Below, piece after piece: positions 34,986-43,644 of a stretch of 64,000 bases of DNA (within the stretch, counting starts at the first letter, position 1; every line of letters begins with the position of its first letter). Made by a program: the position numbers and the translations under genes. This stretch comes from Candidatus Bathyarchaeota archaeon A05DMB-3 (lineage in GTDB: Archaea > Thermoproteota > Bathyarchaeia > Bathyarchaeales > Bathycorpusculaceae): the NCBI GenBank assembly GCA_019685555.1, contig JABFQN010000007.1, positions 1-64,000 on the forward strand. The letters run 5' to 3'. The notes under the pieces are model-generated. The model was not told the origin of the DNA. It made no database searches and saw only the letters and a program-made list of their open reading frames with translations.

Positions 34986-36158
34986 TTAAAGGTTTTTAAG
35001 AGCTTGGCTTATTCTGTTTAAAGCCTTATTGATGTTTTCAACAGAGTTTGCGAAGGATATGCGCAAGTATCCCTCACCATATTTTCCAAAGGATGTCCCC
35101 GGCAGAACAGCCACACCAGCTTCGTTGAGAAGATAATCTGAAAGCTCTTTGGACTTCATCCCTGTGCCAGTTATGTTGGGGAAAACGTAGAAGGCGCCAA
35201 TTGGCTTTTTGCATGTTATTCCCTTAATCTTGTTTAAGCCTGAAACTATGGTTTCTCTGCGTTTTCTAAATTCTGCGACCATTCTGTCTACAGCGTCTTG
35301 AGGGCCTTTTAGGGCTTCAACCCCTGCCATTTGGATAAAGGAGCATGTGCAAGAGTTAGAGTTAACCATTAGTTGTGCAATTTTCTGGGCTAGGTCTTTT
35401 CGCATAACGCCGTAGCCGAGCCTCCATCCCGTCATGGCGTAGGTTTTCGAAAACCCATCCAACAAAATCGTTTTTTCCTTCATTCCCGGAAGCGAGGCAA
35501 TGCTCTGGTGTTCTCCTTCATAAATTATTCTGCTGTAAATCTCGTCTGAAAGCACTATAACATCGTCTCTGTTGGCGATGCAGTCGGCTATGACTTTCAA
35601 ATCCTCCCTTGTCAAAACTCCGCCTGTGGGGTTTTCAGGTGAATTCAAAATAATCATTTTGGTTTTCTTGGTTATCTTCCTCTTCACGTATTCATGGTCC
35701 AGTCTGAAATCGTTCTCTTCTTTAAGGGGTATGGGAACAGGTTTGGCTCCGATAAAGTTTATCATGGACTCGTAAATTGGGAATCCCGGATTTGGATATA
35801 AAACTTCTTCGCCGTGGTTTACACATGCGAGTATGGCGAAGAACATTATGGGCTTTGCACCCGGCGTAACAACAACCTCTTCGGGGTCTGCTGGAATTTT
35901 CCTAGTTTTGGAAATGTATTCTGCTATGGTTTCTCGCAGTTCGGGAATTCCAGCCGCAGGAACATAGTGGGTGTAGCCGGAGTAAAGGGCTTTCACTGCA
36001 GCCTCCTTAATGTTTTTAGGTGTGTCAAAGTCTGGTTCCCCTATTTCCAAGTGCACAATGTCTTTTCCTTGCCTTTCAAGGGCTTTCGCCTTTGCAAGCA
36101 CTTCAAAAGCGGTCTCTGTTCCGAGAACAGCCATTCTATCTGCAAATATGGATGGCAT
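34986..36158 (-). CDS. Class I pyridoxal-phosphate aminotransferase
   Basis: This 390-residue fold-type I aminotransferase has HLEIGEPDFDTPKNIKEA, NSPENPTGGVLT, VLSDEIYSRIIYEGEH and the PLP lysine in LDGFSKTYAMTGWRLGYG. It is an AspC/AlaA-like enzyme; its amino-donor specificity cannot be read reliably. With the glyoxylate/hydroxypyruvate reductase and glycerate kinase genes beside it, a role in a serine, hydroxypyruvate and glycerate route is possible. It has a TATA-like element (rc tagttaaata) at 36201-36210. Confidence 0.9.
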   Translation of the reverse strand: MPSIFADRMAVLGTETAFEVLAKAKALERQGKDIVHLEIGEPDFDTPKNIKEAAVKALYSGYTHYVPAAGIPELRETIAEYISKTRKIPADPEEVVVTPGAKPIMFFAILACVNHGEEVLYPNPGFPIYESMINFIGAKPVPIPLKEENDFRLDHEYVKRKITKKTKMIILNSPENPTGGVLTREDLKVIADCIANRDDVIVLSDEIYSRIIYEGEHQSIASLPGMKEKTILLDGFSKTYAMTGWRLGYGVMRKDLAQKIAQLMVNSNSCTCSFIQMAGVEALKGPQDAVDRMVAEFRKRRETIVSGLNKIKGITCKKPIGAFYVFPNITGTGMKSKELSDYLLNEAGVAVLPGTSFGKYGEGYLRISFANSVENINKALNRISQALKNL

Positions 36159-36200
36159 AAAACCACCGTTCTTAGGGATTGAAGAGGTTAGGCTATGGAG

Positions 36201-36210
36201 TATTTAACTA
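36201..36210 (-). promoter_or_regulatory. TATA-like promoter element for the aminotransferase
   Basis: On the minus strand TAGTTAAATA lies about 45 bp before the ATG at 36158, suiting transcription start near 36177. This is a short match and the only candidate in the 81-bp gap. Confidence 0.4.
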
Positions 36211-36239
36211 TTACACTTCGTTTGGTTGGGTAATTATGT

Positions 36240-37247
36240 TTAAAAGAGCCTAGATAACGGACGCACTTTGAGAACGTCGGGGTTTACGAGGTTCGGCGGC
36301 TGCTTCCCTTCGAAGAAGGCGACAAGGTTTTCCGCAACCATCTCAGCCATTCTTGAACGGGTTTCATGGCTTGCACTTGATATGTGGGGAGCGACAACAA
36401 CGTTGTCAAGCCTAAGCAGAGGATTATCCATTGGCGTTGGCTCTTGTTCGAAAACGTCTAAGGCTGCACCGGCAATCCATCCCTCTTTCAATGCTTTGTA
36501 GAGGGCTTTTTCATCCACAACTGGTCCTCTGGAATTGTTGATTAGGTATGCTGTCTTCTTCATTAACCTAAGCTTTTCCTCGTTCACGAGGTGGTATGTT
36601 TCCTTTATTAATGGAACGTGGATGCTTACAAAGTCGGATTCTTTGAAAAGCGTATCTAAATCAACTCGTTTGGCATCGAGTTCTTTTTCTATTTCAGGAG
36701 GCATGGGCACAACGTCGTAGTAGAGGATTTTCATGTTGAAGCCTTTGGCTCTTCTTGCAACCGCTGTTCCTATTCTGCCAGCGCCTACGATTCCTAATGT
36801 GGCGTCGTAAACGTCTCTGCCCAAAAGCATGCTGGGATGCCAACTAACCTTCCACTGTCCAGTGCGCACATACCTATCTGCTTCAACCACCCGCCTTGCA
36901 ACAGCCATCAACAAAGCCCAAGCAAAATCCGCTGTGGTTTCGGTTAAAACGCCTGGAGTGTTTGTCACGTATATGCCTCTTTTCGTAGCCTCGCCCACGT
37001 CTATATTGTCAAATCCCACAGCCATCTGGGCTACAATTTTCAGTTTTGGCGCAGCGTCAAAAACTTCAGCATCTATTTTGTCAGATAAAAGCGTGACTAA
37101 AGCGTCTACGTCTCTAGCCTTCTCTATTATTGTTTCCTTCGGAGGCGGACCATATTCCGGCCAAACTTCCGCTTCAAAACGCTCCCTTATTATTTTCATG
37201 CCTCTTTCTGGAAGCTCACGGGTTACGTAAACTTTTGGTTTTGCCAT
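36240..37247 (-). CDS. gyaR: Glyoxylate/hydroxypyruvate reductase (D-2-hydroxyacid dehydrogenase)
   Basis: This 335-residue protein has the NAD(P)-binding [18 protein letters not shown] and the catalytic Arg, Glu and His in [21 protein letters not shown] and [13 protein letters not shown]. It reduces glyoxylate or hydroxypyruvate to glycolate or glycerate. The open frame continues 65 codons upstream, but family members begin [13 protein letters not shown] and GGTGA precedes the ATG at 37247, so the extension is rejected. It is divergent from glycerate 2-kinase across 94 bp, which supports a shared hydroxypyruvate to glycerate to 2-phosphoglycerate route. Confidence 0.92.
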   Translation of the reverse strand: MAKPKVYVTRELPERGMKIIRERFEAEVWPEYGPPPKETIIEKARDVDALVTLLSDKIDAEVFDAAPKLKIVAQMAVGFDNIDVGEATKRGIYVTNTPGVLTETTADFAWALLMAVARRVVEADRYVRTGQWKVSWHPSMLLGRDVYDATLGIVGAGRIGTAVARRAKGFNMKILYYDVVPMPPEIEKELDAKRVDLDTLFKESDFVSIHVPLIKETYHLVNEEKLRLMKKTAYLINNSRGPVVDEKALYKALKEGWIAGAALDVFEQEPTPMDNPLLRLDNVVVAPHISSASHETRSRMAEMVAENLVAFFEGKQPPNLVNPDVLKVRPLSRLF

Positions 37248-37341
37248 CCAGTTCACCAAGTATCGGTTGCAAAACACTTTATTAACGCTCAACTTATTAC
37301 ATTTACTATTCCATTCCATGCAATCTAATGATGGGAAGTAA

Positions 37342-38718
37342 ATGGGGATTATTAAGAATAGGGAACAGCTTATCCAGAACGGTGAAACCAAATTAGATAG
37401 AAGGGCTAGAGAATTAGCCCTAAAAAGCTTGGAAGCTGCCATAAAAACCGTGGATCCAAAACTGATTATTAAGTCGAAAGTTTTGCTTGAAGGCTCCTCG
37501 TTGCGTGTCGGCGGCTACATTTTTGACCTTAAAAAGTTCGAAAACATATACGTTGTTGGAGGTGGGAAGGCAAGCGGCTCAATGGCTGAAGCCCTAGAAG
37601 CATTGTTGGGCAAAAAAATAACGGATGGGTTTATCAATGTGCCGAGAGGCAGCAAACACCAAACAAGTATAATTAGGCTTAACGAAGCAAGCCATCCAGT
37701 GCCAGACGAGTCCGGAGTTGAAGGAGCCAAACGTATGCTGGAAATGGCGGAAAAAGCAGGAGAAAACGACTTGTTAATATGCTTAATTTCTGGCGGCGGT
37801 TCCAGCCTTATGCCGCTGCCAAGAGATGGAATTACAATAGCCGACAAGAAGAAAATCACTGAAGACCTTCTCAAATGCGGCGCCACAATAAATGAGATAA
37901 ACACTGTTCGGAAGCATATTTCAGGGTTTAAAGGCGGCTGGCTTGCAAAAAAGGCTTATCCCGCCACAGTTTTAAACCTTATTCTATCAGATGTTTTAGG
38001 CGACCCGTTAGACTTTATTGCTTCTGGACCAACCGTGCCGGATTCAACAACCTTCAGCAACGCCGTAAAAGTTCTAAAAAAATATGACTTATGGGATAAA
38101 GCGCCCAAATCAATCAAAAAAGTTTTGCTAAACGGCGAAAAAGGGCTTATTTCAGAAACCCCGAAAGCCAATGACGAGACTTTCAAAAAGGTTTTCAACA
38201 TTGTTATTGGAAACAATAGGACTGCAAGCACCGCCACGTGTGAAACCCTAAAAGCGGAAGGGCTGAACGCTGTTTTTTTAACTTCGCTTCTTGAAGGGGA
38301 GGCCAAACATGTTGGAACAGTGTTGGCGTCGTTGGCGCGGGAAATAGTTGCTTCTGGAAACCCTGTTCAAAAACCAGCGGGCATAGTGGTTGGCGGAGAA
38401 ACAACTGTAACCGTTACTGGAAAGGGTAAAGGTGGAAGAAACCAGGAGATAGCCCTAGCAGCAGCGTTAAAAATCAGTGGTTTAGAAGGCGTTGTCATCG
38501 CCTCTTTAAGCACTGACGGTGTGGATGGACCCACAGACGCTGCTGGAGCACTGGCTGATGGAAAAACAATAGCAAAAGCTGAAGCTGCTGGACTTAAAGC
38601 TGAAGAATTTTTGGCGGATAACAACTCCTACAGCTTCTTTTCAAAGCTTGGCGATTTAATATTCACTGGTCCAACAGGCACAAATGTTAACGACGTCTCC
38701 ATAATCATAGTTCTATGA
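37342..38718 (+). CDS. gck: Glycerate 2-kinase (MOFRL family)
   Basis: This 458-residue protein has [50 protein letters not shown] and the C-terminal MOFRL region with [22 protein letters not shown] and [15 protein letters not shown]. It phosphorylates D-glycerate to 2-phosphoglycerate, which enters lower glycolysis. ATG 37342 has GATGGGAAGT upstream. The gene's last bases overlap the open frame of the MoaD-like gene. Confidence 0.93.
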   Translation: MGIIKNREQLIQNGETKLDRRARELALKSLEAAIKTVDPKLIIKSKVLLEGSSLRVGGYIFDLKKFENIYVVGGGKASGSMAEALEALLGKKITDGFINVPRGSKHQTSIIRLNEASHPVPDESGVEGAKRMLEMAEKAGENDLLICLISGGGSSLMPLPRDGITIADKKKITEDLLKCGATINEINTVRKHISGFKGGWLAKKAYPATVLNLILSDVLGDPLDFIASGPTVPDSTTFSNAVKVLKKYDLWDKAPKSIKKVLLNGEKGLISETPKANDETFKKVFNIVIGNNRTASTATCETLKAEGLNAVFLTSLLEGEAKHVGTVLASLAREIVASGNPVQKPAGIVVGGETTVTVTGKGKGGRNQEIALAAALKISGLEGVVIASLSTDGVDGPTDAAGALADGKTIAKAEAAGLKAEEFLADNNSYSFFSKLGDLIFTGPTGTNVNDVSIIIVL

Positions 38719-38732
38719 TGCTGGTGAGCTTG

Positions 38733-39023
38733 ATGGAAATAAGCGTGGCTGTAAGATTTGTCGGCAGCCTTCGCAACTTGGCTGGAAAAAGCAAAATCAC
38801 CCTAAAATTTGAAAAGAACACGGCGCTGAGAGAGGTTGTAAAGAGGATAATTGAAAAATTTCCCGAAATGGGAAAAGCCATAATTGACCCAGAGCTTGGC
38901 GACCCAAGACCTAACACCCTCATAATTGTGAACGGGAAAGAAATCAGCGTCTTAAACGGTTTAGAAACTCTGTTAAAAAACGGGGATGAAGTGGTTTTTG
39001 TCCCAGTTTCCCATGGTGGATAG
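38733..39023 (+). CDS. MoaD/ThiS-like ubiquitin-fold protein
   Basis: This 96-residue beta-grasp protein contains ISVAVRFVGSLRNLAGKSKI and ends FVPVSHGG, with the free di-glycine C-terminus that is adenylated and thiocarboxylated in MoaD, ThiS and SAMP proteins. I start it at ATG 38733, which has GGTGAG seven bases upstream; ATGs at 38715 and 38718 are in frame and overlap the kinase stop. No E1-like MoeB or molybdopterin gene is nearby. Sulfur carrier or protein modifier are both possible. Confidence 0.8.
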   Translation: MEISVAVRFVGSLRNLAGKSKITLKFEKNTALREVVKRIIEKFPEMGKAIIDPELGDPRPNTLIIVNGKEISVLNGLETLLKNGDEVVFVPVSHGG

Positions 39024-39058
39024 GTTGCGCGCACAAGGCATATGAAGATGGAAACATC

Positions 39059-39853
39059 ATGTTAAATCCAATATTAACTTTAACCACCGACTTCGGATTG
39101 GTGGACCCTTATGTGGCTGAAATGAAAGCCGTTATTCTAAAGATAAATCCAAACGCCAGAATAGTTGACATAAGTCATCAAATAGAAAAGTTCAACATAA
39201 GAATGGGCGCATATGTCCTTGCTGCTGCAGCGCCCTACTTTCCAAAAGGCACAGTGCATGTGGCGGTTATAGACCCCGGCGTTGGAACAAAACGCAAACC
39301 CATAATGATAGAGGCGAAAAACAGCTTTTTCATAGGTCCAGACAACGGCGTATTAGCTTTGGCGGCGAAAAACCAAGGCATAAAGCATGTTTACGAAATA
39401 GCAAACCCTAAGTTTATGCTTCCAAGAATATCTGCCACTTTTCATGGAAGAGATATCTTCGCACCAGCCGCCGCTTTCCTATCTAAAGGAATCCGCCCCT
39501 CAGAGTTTGGACCAGAAATTCGCAACATTGTTGTGCCAAAATTTGCGAAAACTGTCAGAAAAGGCGCTGCGTTCATGGGCGAGATAATCCATGTGGACGG
39601 TTTTGGAAACATAATAACAAACTTCACAGAAAAACATCTAAAGGCTTTAAACGTTAAAGCGACTGTCCGCATAAAAATTAAAAACATGGAGTTAACGCTG
39701 AGGCTTTGTAAGGCTTATGCAGAGGTTGAAGCCCAAAAACCCCTAGCCATAATAGGAAGCCATGATTTTCTGGAAATATCAATAAACATGGGAAACGCTG
39801 CAGAAACATTTAATGTGAAGGTTGGAGATGAGGTTAAACTTTATCGCTTTTAG
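39059..39853 (+). CDS. SAM hydroxide adenosyltransferase (DUF62, chlorinase/fluorinase-like)
   Basis: This 264-residue protein has TLTTDFGLVDPYVAEMKAVI, VDISHQIEKFNIRMGAYVL, AVIDPGVGTKRKP, FFIGPDNGVLALA and HGRDIFAPAAAFLS, the DUF62 layout. Family members in archaea convert SAM plus water to adenosine and methionine; true halogenases are rare. The Asp-Arg-His set expected for water activation is compatible with the visible DPGVGTKR and HGRD segments. It ends inside the 3' end of convergent nadM, overlapping by 20 bp. Confidence 0.9.
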   Translation: MLNPILTLTTDFGLVDPYVAEMKAVILKINPNARIVDISHQIEKFNIRMGAYVLAAAAPYFPKGTVHVAVIDPGVGTKRKPIMIEAKNSFFIGPDNGVLALAAKNQGIKHVYEIANPKFMLPRISATFHGRDIFAPAAAFLSKGIRPSEFGPEIRNIVVPKFAKTVRKGAAFMGEIIHVDGFGNIITNFTEKHLKALNVKATVRIKIKNMELTLRLCKAYAEVEAQKPLAIIGSHDFLEISINMGNAAETFNVKVGDEVKLYRF

Positions 39854-40358
39854 TAAGGTCTTTAAGCCTTTCAACACCGCCTATCTCTTTTATGAATTTC
39901 GCCACACTTTTGGGAACAAGCTCCTCCCAGTTTCCGTCTTTTAGCATCCTTTCCCTTATTTCAGTTGCAGAATATTCTTTACGCTTATAAAAGCGGATAG
40001 CCTTAACCTCGTAGCCAGCCTCTATGAAAAGCCTCCGCGTTAAAGGCTCATTGGAATAGACTATGTCAAAGCGTGGAGTGTAACCCTCAACTGCGGAAAC
40101 CCAAACCATGTGGATGTGAACATCTGGCACCGGCACAATCCATATTCGCCCCAAATCTATCTCTGCCTCTTCTAATGCTTTTCGAATCATCACAAGCCTT
40201 TCGCCTGTTGTGAAGGGGTTGCCGATGCGGTGGCTGTATTGGGCACTGCCGACGGCGATTATAAGCTCGTCAACTTCTTTTAAAATCTCTTTCACCACGT
40301 TAAGGTGTCCCCTATGGAAAGGCTGAAACCTTCCAACAAAAAGCCCGCGCTTAACCAT
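39834..40358 (-). CDS. nadM: Nicotinamide-nucleotide adenylyltransferase, archaeal type
   Basis: This 174-residue protein has GLFVGRFQPFHRGHLNVVKE with the nucleotidyltransferase H-x-G-H variant (FHRGH), then IAVGSAQYSHRIGNPFTTGE and YSATEIRERML. It makes NAD from NMN and ATP. The length matches archaeal NadM. nadC lies 3.3 kb away on the other strand, so NAD synthesis genes are near but not joined. The 3' end overlaps the DUF62 gene by 20 bp. Confidence 0.94.
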   Translation of the reverse strand: MVKRGLFVGRFQPFHRGHLNVVKEILKEVDELIIAVGSAQYSHRIGNPFTTGERLVMIRKALEEAEIDLGRIWIVPVPDVHIHMVWVSAVEGYTPRFDIVYSNEPLTRRLFIEAGYEVKAIRFYKRKEYSATEIRERMLKDGNWEELVPKSVAKFIKEIGGVERLKDLTKSDKV

Positions 40359-40422
40359 GTAACCATCTCTTTTTGAAGTTTAAACATCAAGCTTTTATTA
40401 TTTGCGTTAAAAACAATGGCAT

Positions 40423-41004
40423 TTAATGCTTTTCCAACACAAATTCAACTGGAAAAATCTGCATCTTTCTTCCGTTTACAATAATCTCTTGTTCCTTTGC
40501 ATAGCCTCTTTTTTCCCGCTTTAGAATTTCAAGCTTAACCCGTAAGCCTCCGCCATACCCGCCTAAAGAAAAGTTTGAGGCTACTATTCTGTGGCATGGA
40601 ACAATCAGCGGGAAAGGGTTTGACGCCATAACTTGTCCCACAGCCCTAGGGCTTCCGCCTACCGCCTTTGCAACGGAACCATAAGAAGCCACATAGCCAA
40701 CTGGAATCAAGGCAACAGCTTCAAGAACCTTTCGTGCATATTTTGATAAGTGTTCCATGGCAAGCGAAAAATTTTGGATATATCCGCCACCATTGTAGAT
40801 ATTTGCCAGCGAAACGATAACCTGTTCGGCAAAACTGTTCCCCTTTATGGAATGCTGAAAAGGAATGTTAAAGGGGATGCTTTCCAACAAACTCTGCAAA
40901 ACTTGAGTTTGGCTAAACGCAAACGCCGTGGCGAAAACCTTTTCAACTTCACATGCAACACCAAACCAGACCTCGTCAACGTTTTTAGCATAAAGCGTAA
41001 GCAT
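40423..41004 (-). CDS. ogt: Methylated-DNA--protein-cysteine methyltransferase
   Basis: This 193-residue protein has the active-site motif IVPCHRIVASN, preceded by the helix-turn-helix part GYVASYGSVAKAVGGSPRAV and followed by LGGYGGGLRVKLEIL. It removes O6-alkyl groups from guanine in one irreversible transfer to cysteine. The N-terminal domain is present and diverged. It is divergent from the proteasome gene and has its own short upstream region. Confidence 0.94.
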   Translation of the reverse strand: MLTLYAKNVDEVWFGVACEVEKVFATAFAFSQTQVLQSLLESIPFNIPFQHSIKGNSFAEQVIVSLANIYNGGGYIQNFSLAMEHLSKYARKVLEAVALIPVGYVASYGSVAKAVGGSPRAVGQVMASNPFPLIVPCHRIVASNFSLGGYGGGLRVKLEILKREKRGYAKEQEIIVNGRKMQIFPVEFVLEKH

Positions 41005-41050
41005 TTTGTCGCCCCTTTAGAAGCGTTATAGAATCAGCAACTATTTAGCC

Positions 41051-41058
41051 TTATAGAA
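41051..41058 (+). promoter_or_regulatory. TATA-like promoter element for the proteasome gene
   Basis: TTATAGAA sits about 60-68 bp before the preferred GTG at 41119. Standard spacing gives transcription start near 41080, leaving a leader that includes AGGTGA. This favours the later start over GTG 41086. Confidence 0.4.
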
Positions 41059-41118
41059 TAAAAGAGACATTAAGTTTAATAGGTTGTGCTGGTATATCAC
41101 GGGAAAGGTGAAAACAGC

Positions 41119-41739
41119 GTGGAAAAGGAAGGGCAAATGCCCCAGTATTTATGGATTCCAGGCGCAACAACAATTGGCATAGTATGCAGAGACGGTGTCA
41201 TCCTAGCTTCTGAGAAACGGGTTTCCTACGGGTATTTGGTTGTCAGCAGAGGCGGCAAAAAAGTGTTTAAGATAACCGACCATATCGGTGCAGCGTGCGC
41301 TGGACTTGTTTCAGACATGCAGATTCTCATTAGGGAAGTGGAGGCTTACGCTAATTTGTATGGCATGGATGTTGGCAGACCAATATCCGTTAGGTCAGCT
41401 GCCAAACTCGTGTCGAATCTGCTTTTCGCCAATAGGCTTGCACCCTTAATAACACAAACCATTGTAGGCGGCATGGACGATGAGGGCGCATCCCTCTATG
41501 TGCTAGACGTTTTAGGCTCCGTAATACCAGACAAATATGCTGTTGTTGGTTCTGGAACAGAAATCGCCATGGGAGTGCTTGAAGAAAGCTACAGGGAAGG
41601 CTTAAGCATGGAAGATGGAAAAGAACTAGTGGTCAGAGCCATAAAATCCGCCATAAGCCGAGACATCATGAGCGGCGACGGCATCGACTTCCTACTTATA
41701 ACGAAAGACGGCACCAGAGAGGAATCTATAAAATTCTAA
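41119..41739 (+). CDS. psmB: Proteasome beta-type subunit, probably non-catalytic
   Basis: This 206-residue Ntn-fold protein contains IPGATTIGIVCRDGVILASE and later VGSGTEIAMGVLEESY and SGDGIDFLLIT. With Glu17 (SEKR) and Lys33 (GGKKVFKI) placed as in catalytic archaeal beta subunits, position 1 is alanine (GATTIG against G/TTTVG). A usable catalytic Thr1 is therefore absent. TACK archaea such as Sulfolobus pair such a subunit with an active one, which is not in this window. GTG 41119 has AGGTGA eight bases upstream; GTG 41086 is an alternative. Confidence 0.85.
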   Translation: MEKEGQMPQYLWIPGATTIGIVCRDGVILASEKRVSYGYLVVSRGGKKVFKITDHIGAACAGLVSDMQILIREVEAYANLYGMDVGRPISVRSAAKLVSNLLFANRLAPLITQTIVGGMDDEGASLYVLDVLGSVIPDKYAVVGSGTEIAMGVLEESYREGLSMEDGKELVVRAIKSAISRDIMSGDGIDFLLITKDGTREESIKF

Positions 41740-41769
41740 AACGCGTCTATTAAACGGGGACAAAACCCC

Positions 41770-42396
41770 TTGTCCTTCGATTTAACCTTAAGCGAAGGAG
41801 AACTTCTCGTTAAGCTAGCCCGCACTGCAGCGGAAGAATACCTTAAAAATAGAAAGCGTATTCGTGTTCCAGAAGGGCTTTCACAAAAGCTTATGCAACC
41901 CTGCGGAGTCTTCGTAACAATAAACAGTGTTGAAGGCGGAGAAAAAGAACTGCGGGGATGCATTGGATTGCCTTATCCAACAACTCCACTGGCAGAGGCG
42001 GTTATAGAGTCTGCCATAAGCTCAGCAACCCAAGACCCAAGATTTTATCCGCTCACCTTAAGCGAACTAGACCGCGTAGTCTTTGAAGTGAGTGTGCTTA
42101 CTCCTCCGCAACTGGTAGAAGTGGAAAAACCCAGCGAATACCCTTCCAAAATCAAAGTTGGTGTTGACGGACTAATCATAGAAAGAGGTTTCTATAAGGG
42201 ATTACTGCTTCCCCAAGTGCCAGTGGAGTGGAACTGGGACGAGGAAGAGTTTCTATGCCAATGCTGTGTAAAGGCTGGTTTACCCCCAGACTGCTGGCTT
42301 ATGAAAGACACAAAACTCTACAAGTTTCAAGCCATAATCTTTGAAGAAGAAAAACCAAAAGGCGAAGTTAGACGGAAAACCCTCAGCGAAAAATAG
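41770..42396 (+). CDS. AMMECR1-domain protein
   Basis: This 208-residue protein has the conserved ELRGCIGLPYPTTPLAEAVI, SATQDPRFYPLTLSELDRV and QVPVEWNWDEEEFLCQCCVK. AMMECR1 is conserved in archaea and eukaryotes, often near MEMO and radical SAM genes, and its biochemical role is not settled. TTG start at 41770, 30 bp after the proteasome gene, so both may share a transcript. Confidence 0.92.
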   Translation: MSFDLTLSEGELLVKLARTAAEEYLKNRKRIRVPEGLSQKLMQPCGVFVTINSVEGGEKELRGCIGLPYPTTPLAEAVIESAISSATQDPRFYPLTLSELDRVVFEVSVLTPPQLVEVEKPSEYPSKIKVGVDGLIIERGFYKGLLLPQVPVEWNWDEEEFLCQCCVKAGLPPDCWLMKDTKLYKFQAIIFEEEKPKGEVRRKTLSEK

Positions 42397-42409
42397 GCTC
42401 ATTTAACAA

Positions 42410-43555
42410 TTATTTTAGTTTCGCGATTTCTTCGATGATTTCCACCGCTTTTTCTACGCCCTTAAACTTGTTAGAATACTGGTTTAACCGTTGCACATTA
42501 CTTTTGTAGAAGTCTTTTCTCTCCTCCACTTCCCGAATGGCTTGCCTTAACTGCTCCTTATTTCTTACAATTATCGAACAGCCTAAATCCTGCATTTTTT
42601 TAGCGTTTGCCAACTGTTCTGGTTGTGTTGGAATGCATATGCTTGGTTTTGCATGCTTTATGGTCTCAAAACATGTGGTATGTCCTCCACTGAAGATTAC
42701 CAGTTTAGCCTTTGCCATGTATTCATGTCTTTCCTGCTGCGAAAGCCAACCGTAGATAATGCAGTTTCCAACTTTTTTCACATTTTTCTCGCCATGCTCC
42801 CCTAGGCTTACTATGCTTTTGGTTTTAAGTTTGCTTAAAACTGGAATCACTATTTGTTTCAGCTTAGCCCTTGTTCCTAGAGGACCGCTTATGGACGCGA
42901 AAATGTGGTTTTCCGAAGTCTTCACGGGTGTAATGTCGATGAAGGCGCCGACAAATTCAACCTTATCCCTAACGCCGACATCATCTATGTTGCCTAAATT
43001 ATATTCGCAGATGGAGTAGGGCGGAGGATTATCTGGAACAATTATTTTTGAACATTTTCTCACATAACGCTCCGTAAACCTTTCGCCTGGAATAAGCAGC
43101 GGAGAGAAACGGTAGCTTGGTCGAATAACATTTGTTACGTACACTGATGGAAATTTCCATCTGTGGGCTAAGCGCAGTGCGTGTAAATCTCCATCTGAAA
43201 CAATTAGGTTTGGCTTAATTTTTAGAATGTTCCTTCTTAAGTCGTAGTAGCGGTGCACCGTTTCTAATCCGCTCGGAGATTTAATTTCAAGTCTTCCCTC
43301 TTCTTGGTTAAAGTGTGGAAGGGGGAAGAGAATGTTCAAAAGTGAAGCTGAAACACTTATTCCCCAAGCGTTTTCATACCAAGCCACAGGCGTGCAGTGG
43401 TAAACATTTTCAAATTCCTTTTTCAAAAGTTTGTAGGCGTTTCCTCCAGAGAAAAAGAACAGCTGGTTTCCCCTCTCTTTAAGCATATTCCCTAAAACCA
43501 TCAGTCTCGATACGTGTCCCAAACCCAGTTCTGTGCAGCTTAGCATTAATCGCAT
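42410..43555 (-). CDS. MurG-like GT28/GT1 glycosyltransferase
   Basis: This 381-residue GT-B protein opens MRLMLSCTELGLGHVSRLMV, has SDGDLHALRLAHRWKFP mid-protein, and a donor-binding half with KAKLVIFSGGHTTCFETIKH and IPTQPEQLANAKKMQD. The SGGH-x4-E and Q-x-A-N pattern is typical of MJ1255-like archaeal glycosyltransferases that use UDP-sugars. It stands alone, convergent with AMMECR1 and divergent from nadC. Its acceptor is unknown; a lipid is likely. Confidence 0.82.
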   Translation of the reverse strand: MRLMLSCTELGLGHVSRLMVLGNMLKERGNQLFFFSGGNAYKLLKKEFENVYHCTPVAWYENAWGISVSASLLNILFPLPHFNQEEGRLEIKSPSGLETVHRYYDLRRNILKIKPNLIVSDGDLHALRLAHRWKFPSVYVTNVIRPSYRFSPLLIPGERFTERYVRKCSKIIVPDNPPPYSICEYNLGNIDDVGVRDKVEFVGAFIDITPVKTSENHIFASISGPLGTRAKLKQIVIPVLSKLKTKSIVSLGEHGEKNVKKVGNCIIYGWLSQQERHEYMAKAKLVIFSGGHTTCFETIKHAKPSICIPTQPEQLANAKKMQDLGCSIIVRNKEQLRQAIREVEERKDFYKSNVQRLNQYSNKFKGVEKAVEIIEEIAKLK

Positions 43556-43602
43556 AATTCAAGAGAACGCTTCTGGCATTTATTTCAGTTGTCCTTACAA
43601 AA

Positions 43603-43614
43603 CTATTAAATAAG
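43603..43614 (+). promoter_or_regulatory. TATA-like promoter element for nadC
   Basis: CTATTAAATAAG lies about 31-42 bp before the ATG of nadC. GGTGGAGTGAT follows as the ribosome-binding site close to the start codon. The arrangement fits a single-gene transcript with a short leader. Confidence 0.45.
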
Positions 43615-43644
43615 AAGCCTTATTGATGGTGGAGTGATAGGCAT

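Noticed and set aside
37248-37442. Upstream extension of the gyaR open frame (65 codons)
   Set aside because: It overlaps the start of the glycerate kinase gene, looks like non-coding translation, and family members begin at the MAKPKVYV methionine.
39059-39853. True chlorinase or fluorinase
   Set aside because: The DUF62 fold alone is far more often a SAM hydrolase in archaea; no halogen-specific residue set could be assigned by eye.
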